NCBI RefSeq assembly: GCF_029227915.1
Contig: NC_079886.1
Location: 24,652,501 to 24,716,500, forward strand
Origin: Hydractinia symbiolongicarpus
Taxonomy: Eukaryota; Cnidaria; Hydrozoa; Anthoathecata; Hydractiniidae
Length of the DNA: 64,000 nucleotides
Reading direction: 5' to 3'
The position numbers and the translations under genes were made by a program. The notes under the pieces were generated by a model that ran no database searches, had not been told where the DNA came from, and was given only the letters and a program-made list of their open reading frames with translations. Shown in pieces: positions 37,272 to 48,487 of this stretch; within the stretch, counting starts at the first letter, position 1; each line of letters opens with the position of its first letter.

Positions 37272-39570
37272 AAAAAATAATTATAATGAAAAATGTGTAT
37301 TCCATAATTTTTCAACATCTCCCTCACTACGGAATGAAATTACTCTGCTCGATAAGTTTCTCCATCCATCAAGGGCGTAGAGGATACATGGCGTTTGAAG
37401 TTGCTTTTAATTTTACTGCGTGTTCATCTTTCATTCTCTCTTCGCATCTCGAAAAAAAAAGAAAATCTCCTGACATTTATATTCTATGACTATCCACAGT
37501 TTGTCAAAATTTCCAGACATTTTTGGTAAATAAAAACACAGTATTTAACTTTAAACGAAACAAGTGCGATGTTTTTAACCCCGACATCTTATTTGGCTAG
37601 TAGTGTATTATTAAAGAACATTTTTTTTTGCATCATGTCATTGATATTTCTAATTATGAGGACGCATATAATTAAGTTTCTCTCACAAAGCTTCATGAAA
37701 ATCCCACCTGGGAAGTTTCAACTTCAAACAGACGTTGTCTCGATTGTTTTAAGTATAAAAGTTATGCAAAATACCGCTTAGATGGAATGAGAACACGCAG
37801 CAATGTTAAAACAGAATAGAACAAGGATAAAAATAGAGTAGGTGGATAAATTATCCTGAATATCGGATGCTGTATGAGATCTGACTTCAAACATTTCTGT
37901 TCCAGTTTCATTCTTAAATGTTACAGTTGGGGTGTTCAATTAACAAATACGCTGTCGGACTGACTGAATTGCAAATCAAGCCCGATTTCTAATGCTTTGT
38001 AAAATTCTACAGACTCATTGCACTCTCCTCCGTTGTAAATTGCTCGTTGTTGTTTATTTCCGTCCTAAAATATGATCAGACCCCCCACCACGCTATTAAT
38101 TGTAAATCCGATAAAAATTGTGGAAATTTTACCTCGCAAGGTACAAGGCACAAAAGATAGACAAGATAAAGTATTAAAATTCAAATTTTAAATACAAAAG
38201 AACTTACTAAAATACTTGGGTTTAGAGTACAGGTCAACCTCATATGTACCTCATATATTACATGTACTAAATTTGTAGTAACTACCTTTTATAAAAAGAA
38301 ACTTCAACAAAAAGAACTTATCATTTATTGTGATCACGAGGTCTCATCCTTTTTTCCTTTGCAAAGATGAAGAAATGTTTCGTATTTTAGGTGTATAAAT
38401 TTTCAAAATTTAAATTTGCATCTATTCTACAATATAAGTTAGAAATACTCTTCTTTGCAAGCACAACGATAGCTTTACATAACGCAATAATTACAAATCT
38501 AAAATCACAAATTAAAGAAAAAAAATATGAAATAAGTTTATACACAAACTGAAATAAATGCTTCCTCATAAAAGTCAAATGCTTATTTTCTTATAACTCT
38601 CATCTTAATTACTAAGTCCATCGAGATTAAACTCTTTTAAAAGAAATAAAACTAACCCTATGAATTCAACGGTTATTGCAGACAAAAGACTATTATTGAC
38701 CGCCCGCGGGGGCAAAAGCAACGGTACTCTTAGGATGAGGGAGATCATTTTCACTAACTCTAACGTGTATGTTTGAGATGACTATCTCCCTCAGTCGCTA
38801 CGTAGGGACGAGTTCTCGACAGTAATGAGTAGTTTGTATCGGCGAAAGTTACACAGTGAAGTAGGTTCATGCGCGTAGGTTGCTTTTGATTGACATTATA
38901 ACTCATTCTATTTAAACCTTTCTTTTCGCGCCAAAAGAACTTTATTACTATCATCCTAATATAAAACTATCTATTATCAGAGATCTGTTGCATTTCTAGA
39001 CTTGTCCATAACATTATTAAACAATTACAAATTTGGACTATGTACCTCATTGGGTACTTTTGGACCTTTTTAGGCCTCTGAGGGGCTTTGACCTACATTT
39101 TTCCCTTGTATTTTAGTAAGTTTTTTTGATTGTCGAATACTTAGCTAATAAGGACATACTGATGCCAAGATTTGATGCATCTACCATATGTGATGAAAAA
39201 ATGACCAATTTCGGACAATTCAATTCCTGGGGGGGGGGCACAAACGCCCTCCAAACAATACAGCTTACAAACTATTTTATTTCCCAATCTTCTGCGCAAG
39301 CAAAGTATGAGAGCGAAGCTCTATAACCCAAAATCCTCAGCAGTTCATTTCCCAAATCTTACTGAAGGTGACGGACGTGTGCGATTTGTTGGTGTTTGCG
39401 ATTGGTAAACTTCAGCTATGCTAATCCGTTTTTTATTCTTTTTCTATAGCTAGCTATATTTTATTATTTTTCCATAAGTAGTAGAGAATTATATTTATTC
39501 CTTTTCTTATATAATTTTATTTATTTACTTATAGCTATAGATCTAAAATTTGTGGTGAGCTGCAATCAAA
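37272..39570. other. Intergenic stretch before the DIRS remnant
   Basis: No gene seen. The segment 38695-38960 is more GC-rich than its surroundings and a G run lies at 39231-39239; either could belong to the 5' terminal region of the retroelement that follows, but no matching repeat was found on the other side. Confidence 0.4.
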
Positions 39571-40795
39571 ATGGCAGACACCTCAGCTCCAAAAAAAGGT
39601 GGTGAACCCATAGTGTTAGAAACTCCAATGGATTTTTTAACTAAGCTCCTTCCAGCCATGCAACAACAGCAGCTGGAAGCAATCACAGCCCTAGGAGAAA
39701 AATTTTCTACTTCATTGAACAGCCTCCGAGCCGATGTTTTAAACAATGATAATAACTTCCATGTGGTCCGCAGTGGAGACAATTTTCCCGGTCTAAGTCA
39801 TGGTGCAGATAAACAAAATAAAGCAAATGCTTCCATATCTGTAGATCACCCAAGAGGAAGAAAAAGATCCAGGTCTTCATCAGCAGAAACTTGCCTCAGT
39901 CATGTAGAATCTAGTTCTTCTACTAGGAGGCCTAGTAAAGAAGATGTTGATGCCATAAGTACATCAGCATCCAACCAATTGTATGATGGTTTAATGAATG
40001 AAATGCTGGGGCAAGAAGAAAACCAGTTAGATGACCCAGACCAAGATGTCTGGTCTGACCTCATCAAAGAGTATAACGATGTAGACTCCTTTGGCACAGA
40101 AGTAGCTCCACCTTTAGCATCTATGGCTAAACTCGTGTGGTCGAAGAAGCTTACCAATGAAAATTTGAAAGGCAGATTAGAAAATGTTCAAATTCCCACG
40201 AATTGCCGTTTTTTGTCTGTAAAGAGCTGCATAACCTATATGGGCCAAGGCAGACAGCAAAAGATCAAATAATCTGGTATTGCAGAAACTGAAAACCACT
40301 GTTTCGAAAAGCCAAGTGCATATCTTACAATTGGCAGACCAAATTATTAAGGCACCCAAACAAGGAAACCTTATTGTAATAGAACCATCTATTTTATTAA
40401 ATTTGGCTAAAGATGCTCTTTGTCTAATCGGTAACGCCAACCAGCAGCTAAATCAGTATCGAAGAGTAGGATTAATCGGTGCAATGCCTCACCTAAAAGG
40501 ATTGGCAAAGGATGTGTCTGAAGAAGACTTGTTGCTGTTTGGAGATGATTTTGACAAAAGAATCCAATCATTGCAAGATGAGGAGAAAACTAGTAAAGTG
40601 CTCTCACGACCAACTACACCATATTCAAAAAATAATTTTAAAAAGTACAAACAGCCATCCTCCAGTTATTCCTCCTCTGCAAAGTATAACCAGTCAAAAA
40701 ACGAGAAGACCTTCTCAAAAGATCGAAACCACTCCCTGAGAAGGTACACTCAAACCCTGAAGTACAAAGAGTACAAAGGGAGAAAACAATGGTAG
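39571..40795 (+). pseudogene. DIRS ORF1 (gag-like), frameshifted
   Basis: The first part, 39571-40272, has a Gln-rich N-terminus, an RGRKRSRSSS basic stretch and an acidic region; the reading continues in another frame from about 40230 to 40795 (WAKAD, then a QLADQII..AK segment typical of DIRS ORF1, and a Ser/Lys/Tyr-rich tail). The frame change near 40225 breaks the protein. Assignment rests on position before a DIRS reverse transcriptase and general resemblance. Confidence 0.65.
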
Positions 40796-42455
40796 GTAAA
40801 GACCTTGTTGTTGCTGACCGTGAGTTAGCAGTTAGGCGTTATCAAGCTTGTAATAGTCACAAAATTTTGGAAGTTTGGAGGACTATCACTTCAAACCAGT
40901 ATATTCTAGACATAATTGAGCATGGGGTTAAAATTGAATTTATTAGTGTCCCAGTGTCATTTTACCACCCAGTGAAGTTTTCACAAGAAGATTGTATAAC
41001 TATAAGTAAGGAAATTCAACAACTTTTACAAAACAAGACAATTAAGCAGATACAAGTAACTGTTTTCTTTCAGTTTTATTTATTGTCCCTAAAAAAGATG
41101 GTAGCTCAAGAATGATTATCAACCTTAAACAGTCAAATAGATCTGTCAGATATCGCCATTTTAAAATGGAAACACTGCAAGATGTTTTATGTCTTATCAA
41201 ACCAGGTGTTTGGATGGGAAGTATTGACTTAAAGGACGTATACCAAAGTAACCCTTTTCATATTGACTTCCAAAAGTTCTTAGGTTTTTCTTGGGATGGA
41301 CAGTTTTACCAATTTCTAGCTTTACCCTTTGGGTTTGGTCCAGCTGTTAGGATCTTCACCAAAGTTCTTAAAGCGCCCTTTAAAGTACTAAGAGGGGCGG
41401 GTCATGTATCTGTTGTATATATAGACGATTCTTATTTGCAGGGTGATACTTATGAATCATTCCAAAGAAACATTACGGCAACTGTCTCACTTTTGAGCAG
41501 CTTAGGATTTACTGTACATCCAAACAAGTCAATTCTTGTGCCCACCCAATGTATGGTGTTTTTGGGGTTTGTGTTAAACTCTGCTCAGATGACAATAGCC
41601 TTAAGCGAGGAAAGGGTCATAAAATTAAAGTGTCTATGTAAGGACTTGTTGTACATGCATCACCCCACAGTTAGATTTGTTTCCAGGGTTATTGGAACAT
41701 TAGTTTCTGCCTTTGATGCCGTGAAGTATGGCAAGTTACATTACAGGTCCTTGGAAACAGATAAGAATCTAGGACTCAAACTAGGCCATGGAAATTTTGA
41801 TTCAAAGGTTTTTATATCAGAGTTTTCTATTAAGGATTTACAGTGGTGGCTCACAATGTCTCAGTTTACCAGACCTATACAATTGCTAAAAATTGATCTA
41901 ATTTTATCCTCTAATGCTACTCTTCAAGGCTGGGGTGGCACTAACGGAAACTCTCAAATAGGGGAGCGTTGGTCTGAAGGAGAATTACCTGAGCATATCA
42001 ATACTTTAGAGTTGTTAGCTGCATTTTTTACACTCAAAGCCTTCTTGAAATTAAGACATTATAGACATGTTCAGTTAAGATTGGATAACACCACAGCTGT
42101 GGCCTACATAACAAAGACGGGGGGCCTTCACTCCATTGCTTGTAATAAATTGGCTGTTGAAATATGGAATTTGCTAGAACATGTGATGTTTGGTTATCAG
42201 CTTGTCATATACCTGGTATATTAAATACTATAGCTGATTATAAATCAAGACAATTTCAGGATAACATTGAATGGTCCTTGAATGTAAAACAATTTAACAT
42301 AACTTCCGACATTTTTTAGAAGTTTGATATTGACCTTTTTGCATCCAGACTGAATGCAAAATGTGAGGATTATTTTTCTTTAAGACCTGATCCAGATGCT
42401 AAAGCTGTAAATGCCTTCGCTCAGATGGGCAGGGCACCCTCATGCTTACGCAGAA
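40789..42455 (+). pseudogene. DIRS reverse transcriptase-RNase H, multiply broken
   Basis: It opens at 40789, overlapping ORF1 by 7 nt. The main open piece, 41112-42224, has SIDLKDVY in the palm, LPFGFGPA, the catalytic YIDD box, HPNKS and FLGF, all in DIRS order, then an RNase H region (LDNTTAVAYI). A frame change near 41060 joins IVPKKDG to it, another near 42195 leads to HIPGILNTIAD, and a TAG interrupts at 42317. No recombinase domain follows. Confidence 0.85.
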
Positions 42456-43603
42456 GATTTTGAAAATAAAATCTGGATCAATCATCATACGTAAGTACTC
42501 GATTAATCCTTCAATTTTTGCATTACACTTAATCACACTTGATAGATCAAATCAGAGCTTCTATACCTTGTGGGTTAAACGATTTCGTCAAAAGCTCTTG
42601 GACGTTCTCTGTATATTTCGTACGCCGCAATCTTAGTCTGTTTCTGGCTGTTAACCTTTGATAACCTTCCAACAAATATAACCCACCAAAAATTAGTACA
42701 ATACTTGATATGTTATCGAAATTTCTTACTTATTTTATTTGATAAAACCAAAATTGTGTAGAAAAATTTCTGTTTCTTTTCTTCTAGTGATTGTGGAGAA
42801 AAACTTTCACAATTTTTGGAGTGGTAAAGAAATCACTGCAAAATGATGGAAATTCAGTCCAACAACTTTTATTTTACACCATCGTTACTGTCTCATTGGC
42901 GATGATAAATATAAATATTCCATACATATCCAAAGATTTACACAAATGAACTAAAAATAGTCTAAATTTTTCACTTAATGCTCGACATGTCAAACATAGT
43001 TAAAGAAGAGGTTATTTTTATTGGTGTTAGGTCTTGGACTTAATTTCTTCGCAACTTTTGTTGAAAGCTTACCATTTGTGATTTTTGGACAAATTTGAAT
43101 AAAAAAATTGACATTATTGTGTAAGGAATTTGTGCGGATTTTTATTTTCCCACGTCACCATGGTTTATCGATGAAATTGGAATTTTGAAGATATTGACGT
43201 ACGGTAATTGTCGGTTAAAGAAGGAGAAGGGAAAACAATAAATAAAATAAAATTTTAGATCACTTAAAATCATATATACAAAATTATATATATATTATAT
43301 ATAAAAAGGTAATATAAAATAAAAAATAGGGGAAAGATAAAAAAAAGGAAGCATTAAATTATCAAGGAGAGAGCAACCTACTTGACATAGTAAACTTATC
43401 AGTTCAAAATATTTTATTCTTACCCCTGTAGCAGTCGAGATCTCCTGAGAGAGACAGAGAGAGAGAGGGTGACAGAGGACAGAGAGAGAGAGAGAGGGAG
43501 ACAGAGGACAGAGAGATAGTTTGTAAAGCATTATCACCTTGATGGAACTTTGTCATAGAAAAATATGCACGCGTTTCATCATTTGAACTTTTAAAACAGT
43601 GAC
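42456..43603. other. Intergenic stretch with a GA-rich repeat
   Basis: Contains a GAGA/ACAGAG simple repeat at about 43440-43518 and short AT repeats near 43275-43300. No tyrosine recombinase or terminal repeat for the DIRS copy was found here. Confidence 0.5.
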
Positions 43604-44611
43604 TTAACAGGCAATTTGAAAATCTAACACATTTTGTTCTCTTTGTGTTGAATGTCTTTCTTCGTACGTAGTTTCCAATGCTCTGTTTTTCTTTCCAAAT
43701 AATGCACTATAATAATTCTTAATGTCTTTAGTTCGCGCTATATAGATAACCGAATTCAAACACGAGTTTATCAATATCGGTATTTGTGACCACGGTACAA
43801 TTATTTCAAGCTCTGACATATCTTTATGCTTCGTCAACAAAAAAAATCCCGAAATTAAAAATATAAAAATCAATGGTAGATAGCAAACTGTAATTGATAC
43901 TGAGATTAACAGGATTGTGTTTGAAACATTTCTATGATACGTGGACGCACCTGTTGTCGTATAAGCTCTTGTTCTTTTTCCTGATTTATTTACGTAAGTT
44001 AGTATTTTTACATTGAAAGTCATAATAACAAACAAAAGTATTACAGTAAAACTCGCCACTGTAATGAAGAAATAGGCGTGACTCCATACTTCAATAACTC
44101 GTCTGTTTAAAACATACCAGGTGGAGAACGTAAGAGGAGGTATGGCACTAGTTAAAAGCATGACGTAGACATAACGAAAACTTGAATAATTTCGATAAAT
44201 TTTGGAGTTCGTTGTGACCTGATATCGAATAAAAACAAGAGTTAAAAGAACCATACCATCCATTAGTGGTAAGAAAACATTACTGAAGGCTTGAAGATTT
44301 ATCAGAAAACAAGGCGCTTTCGATGCCAGCATGATCATCGTAATCTGTAGCGGTGCTACAAATACACCAATTATAAGATCCAGCGAGCTAAGAATGAAAA
44401 GTAATTTGTGTACAGTTGTGAATACTTTGTTGGTTTTCCACAATCCAATCAACACAAGAAGGTTCGATGTAATAATCGCCGTCGTCGTAATTAAAAGAAC
44501 GATAGTTAACATCGTGCCGTGTGCGCCATCGATAGCTTCACTTGTAAATAACGTAAAACAGACGTCTTTTTCTGTGGCCGGATTTTTCTTCGTGACATTA
44601 TATGAAGCCAT
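43604..44611 (-). CDS. Class A (rhodopsin-like) G-protein-coupled receptor, paralogue of the 33648 receptor
   Basis: A single-exon ORF of 335 aa with seven hydrophobic segments. It shares with the receptor at 33648-34760 the N-terminal KDVCFxxFT, SNxLxxxGLxKTNK in TM1/loop 1, a TWY in TM4, YHxxVxxTILxI leading to CYLPL in TM6, and IPWSQ/VPWS..NS..NS.xY in TM7. DRY is replaced by IRY, NPxxY by NSVIY. Loop 2 has no Cys, although TM3 begins with one (APC). N-glycosylation sites NVT near the N-terminus. The C-terminal tail is shorter than in its relative. Ligand unknown. The pair looks like an old local duplication later split by transposon insertions. Confidence 0.9.
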   Translation of the reverse strand: MASYNVTKKNPATEKDVCFTLFTSEAIDGAHGTMLTIVLLITTTAIITSNLLVLIGLWKTNKVFTTVHKLLFILSSLDLIIGVFVAPLQITMIMLASKAPCFLINLQAFSNVFLPLMDGMVLLTLVFIRYQVTTNSKIYRNYSSFRYVYVMLLTSAIPPLTFSTWYVLNRRVIEVWSHAYFFITVASFTVILLFVIMTFNVKILTYVNKSGKRTRAYTTTGASTYHRNVSNTILLISVSITVCYLPLIFIFLISGFFLLTKHKDMSELEIIVPWSQIPILINSCLNSVIYIARTKDIKNYYSALFGKKNRALETTYEERHSTQREQNVLDFQIAC

Positions 44612-47600
44612 ATCTTTTACTGTCCTATTTCAGTTTCGTTTAGGTTGATCTAAAATAAAATCACGCATTCTGTCAATTGATATAGAATAAAAAATGTGAC
44701 GTAAGTTTCCATAAGATGACGCCATCAATATGACGAAATTCATGTCAACTACACGCTTTTTTATAAGCTTTGCAAAATTTTGGCGGAAGCCGATCGCGTT
44801 TGGCGTAGTATGAAATGTCACGTTAAAAAAGATTTACCGTATGTTGCTTATATAAAAAAGCATGTGTCGAAACTGAGTATACAGAATACAAGAGAAATAG
44901 ATCTGTAAAAGCGTCGCGTAATGTTAACTAAAATGTCTTCTTTCCATTTTACATTTTATCTTGTCATATTCAGTAACATTGTTTTCTAAAAATTTTAGCA
45001 TATGATATTGTAAAGATACTTCTCATTAACAACTAATGTTATATCACGTGTAAATTGTTTTTTTAACTTGCTCAAAATGTTTCTAATGATTTACAGAATA
45101 AAACCGCATTGGTAATACCTTTCATAACCGTAATGATCAACCTTGTCTCCAGGGTTCTTTTAATCTGTTATTTTGGACAAAAGAGCGGTCCTGGGAATGA
45201 GGTGGATATAAAAATACGACTCTTAAAAATATTAATTCCTGAGCGCTAGGTTTTTATAAAGTGTTCCTCATAGGTAATGAATTGGCCTCAAACCGGTGCG
45301 TTTTCAAAGGATTAAACTCGACGTTTTTTCTCTTTATGAAATACTATATACAGGATAGCAACACAACACACTGATGTTGAAAGAATTACATCAGTAGCAC
45401 CAATGGAATTACCATTAAAAATCCTTCTATGCTGTAGCAACCGGTATGAAGATGCAAATATTTTAGATGACCTCCTTTCACTCTCTAAAAATATTCTGTA
45501 TGAACGTTTTTGAAGAACTCCTAATCAATGTCATGGGTATGGAAACTAAGAGATATTTTCAACCTAGCGAAAAATTATTGCAGCCTTTCAGTATAACAGA
45601 TTTTTATAGTTATTTTAGGGTGAATTATTTGTCCTCACCTAGAACAGAGAAGATGATATATCTGTCTGTCAGCATTTTTCGCCTGACATGTTGAATGTTT
45701 GGAGAAGCGGTCCTGGCATCTATGAAGTATTTAAAACACATTTGGAAGTATGCCAGTCATTCAATGCACCAACTTTATGAAGGGCGTAACAATGGGTTAA
45801 GGGAGTGAATAGTGGTACCATTATGAAGTTTTCTACTTCTATGGCGCAAGCTTTCGTTGTCATCATTATATTAAGTTATTGTTCTGTTGTTATTATTATA
45901 TAAAAATATTTCTAAGCAAAGAAAAAAGACTTTATTTAGTTTTACATTTTAGTTTTCAGTGTGCAAAGTGCGATTTTTAAATTTTTTTTTTTGCTTCTTA
46001 GTAATTCAATATTTCAAAAGACGTTGAGAAAGATTTGGACTAACCAGTGTCGCCTCAGGTTTAACAGAATCCCTTATATAAAAATACTGATTATTAAAAC
46101 GACTATAACAACAATGACAATAACAACAACAACAACGACAACGACGAAAACAACAACAACAACAACAACAAAAACAACAACAATAAAGCAAAACTCACAT
46201 CCAGTCCTCTCTTTAGGAAGTCCATTTAATAACGAATTATTAATCAAACCATTAAACGTATATTGTAACGACTTTCATCAAATAAAGTAGTTACTGAACA
46301 ATAAAAATATCTTACCACGTATTAAGTAAAATATTATTACTTGATATCTTATGTCAATTTCTTCAAAAGTCAAATAACACAGCTATATAATAGCAATATT
46401 TAGTTAACTAATATGATGACGTCATAATTTTTTTTTATCCCATTTTTTTATTTGAAGTGTTAATAGATAAATACAATGTGAAGTAATAAATGAAACATGA
46501 TAAACTTCGTTTCCAGCCTTTCCTTATTTAAAAAGCTAATGTATCTGTATAAATATAGTACTGTTAAAATGACGAGCGAATGAAACACGATGAACTTCGT
46601 TTTCAGTCCTACTTTAAGACGTTAATACATTAATATACACATAGTGGTGATATAGTAATGAAAGAATGACATGATAAACTTTGTTACCAGTTCGCTTTTT
46701 ATTTGAAAAATTTTGTTGTTATTACTGGTGGGTGTTGACCTTAGCTGCTGCTTTCTTAACACAACAACTTTGTTACCAGAGCCTTTGTTAACTATAAAAT
46801 ATGTAAAGTCAAGCAGAAGGTTATTTTAAAAAACATGTTTTACACATGATCGATAGGAAAATGATGCGATATGTCATTTCCTTTTAAGTTGACAAGTTGC
46901 TAATAACAATAACAACAATTACAACAGTAACAATAATAATAAAAACAATAGAAATAAACAAAAACAAACAAAAACATACAGCAACAACAACAATAATAAC
47001 AACAAAAACATCAATAAAAACAACAACAAAATTAAAAACAACGCTGACAACAGCTAAAAAATTTCATCCTCGCTCTGTTTCAGTAAAGAATTTTCAAAAA
47101 CAGATTTGCTTATGATTCCTTTGACTGATTGTTATCCAGAAATAAAATTTATAAAGAAAAAATTAATTACTTTCGCTGATAATATTGAGAAACAGACTAT
47201 AATATTCTGTGTGGAAGTAAAAAGCGGCGTTAAACAAAGAGAGAAAAAAAAATCAGCAGGATCTTACGCTGGACTATTTTTTTAAGTGACGAATTTCTTC
47301 ATCCCAGTATTTGCTCTATTTAGAAAAAAATGAGAATCCCGCTTAATGAGAACCCTGATGAGTGGGGTGTTATGTTTTTACAGGAAAAAAAAGGAAGAAA
47401 AAAAAACACATTTTTTGCGTCAAACCAGACTATTAAAAGCGTAATAAACGTTTGTTAAAAAACTTAAAACATCACAAAAGAATGCGTAGACTTTGTTCTT
47501 GGGCTTTTGCATCCCCTGCCGCGCACAGAAATGTTCCTGTTTAAAAAAAAAAGATCAATTTTTTTGAGAGAATAATTTATTTTAAAATCAACATATGTAC

Positions 47601-47970
47601 AAATAACTTGAACGATTATATTACTTTATAGACTAAAATAAATATTTATATGGTTGGGTGACTCACACATCCACAAGAGCGCATTCAACGCCCTCTTGCG
47701 CCCTCTAGTGAAAATTCAATCTATAGCTCACGACTGATAAGGACATATGAGATACTGACTACACTTGATAAAATCATTAACATTGAAAGTTGTAACGCCA
47801 AGCTCCGCCCTCTCACCCAAGTGTGCCAAGCTACTATCCTCACCCACTCACGTTTAGCTTGCACTACTACACAATTTGTCAGCCGTTCACGCGCATAAAA
47901 GCTTCTCTAAGAAAAATATAATAAGCATACAAACTCTTGTTTGATATTTGTGTTATCACACGTCAAGGCA
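44612..47970. other. Intergenic AT-rich region with CAA-type microsatellites
   Basis: No gene is seen in 3.3 kb. Simple repeats: ACA/CGA units at about 46107-46185 and CAA/AAT units at about 46903-47055. Thr-rich and Cys-rich frames over them are artefacts. Confidence 0.6.
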
Positions 47971-48417
47971 TCACATGTTCATAATTCCTCTGTAACTTTC
48001 ATCGTATGATCCGGCTCCAAGCAATGAAATTTTTATCGGCTCTTCATGCAGGTATTTCGCACCAGATATAGACGACATGTTAAGCGTACAACCATATTCG
48101 ACGTTATGTCTATAAAATAATATTTTTAGCTGATAGACAATAACATGGAGAATTGACTTATTTATTGTCTAGCTTAATCAATCAAACTCCTATTGTTTTT
48201 AAGGTAATTTGTAAGGTGTCACAGATAAATTAACATGCGACTTGTTACTGTTATTTTTATGACCCCATTTTTAAGGCTTGGTATCAATTCGTTAAAAGTT
48301 CCTTAGCTTTTCGTCTGATCAAAAAGGAGAATATTTTTCAGTCTAAGATTAAAGTTATTGTAATTGTGCATAAAAGTGAACCAGGCTTTAGGGAAACTGG
48401 TTACGACTACTGTTGGG

Positions 48418-48487
<70 letters not shown>

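Larger units (their letters stand above)
39571..42455 (+). mobile_element. Decayed DIRS-type retrotransposon
   Basis: An ORF1 (gag-like) region is followed, with a 7-nt overlap, by a reverse transcriptase-RNase H region of the DIRS group. Frame breaks occur near 40225, 41060 and 42195, and there is an in-frame TAG at 42317. After RNase H comes the segment DIDLFASRLN..C..Y..LRPDPDA typical of DIRS elements. The tyrosine recombinase expected next is not found, nor are terminal repeats. The copy cannot move by itself. It lies between the two GPCR genes. Confidence 0.85.
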
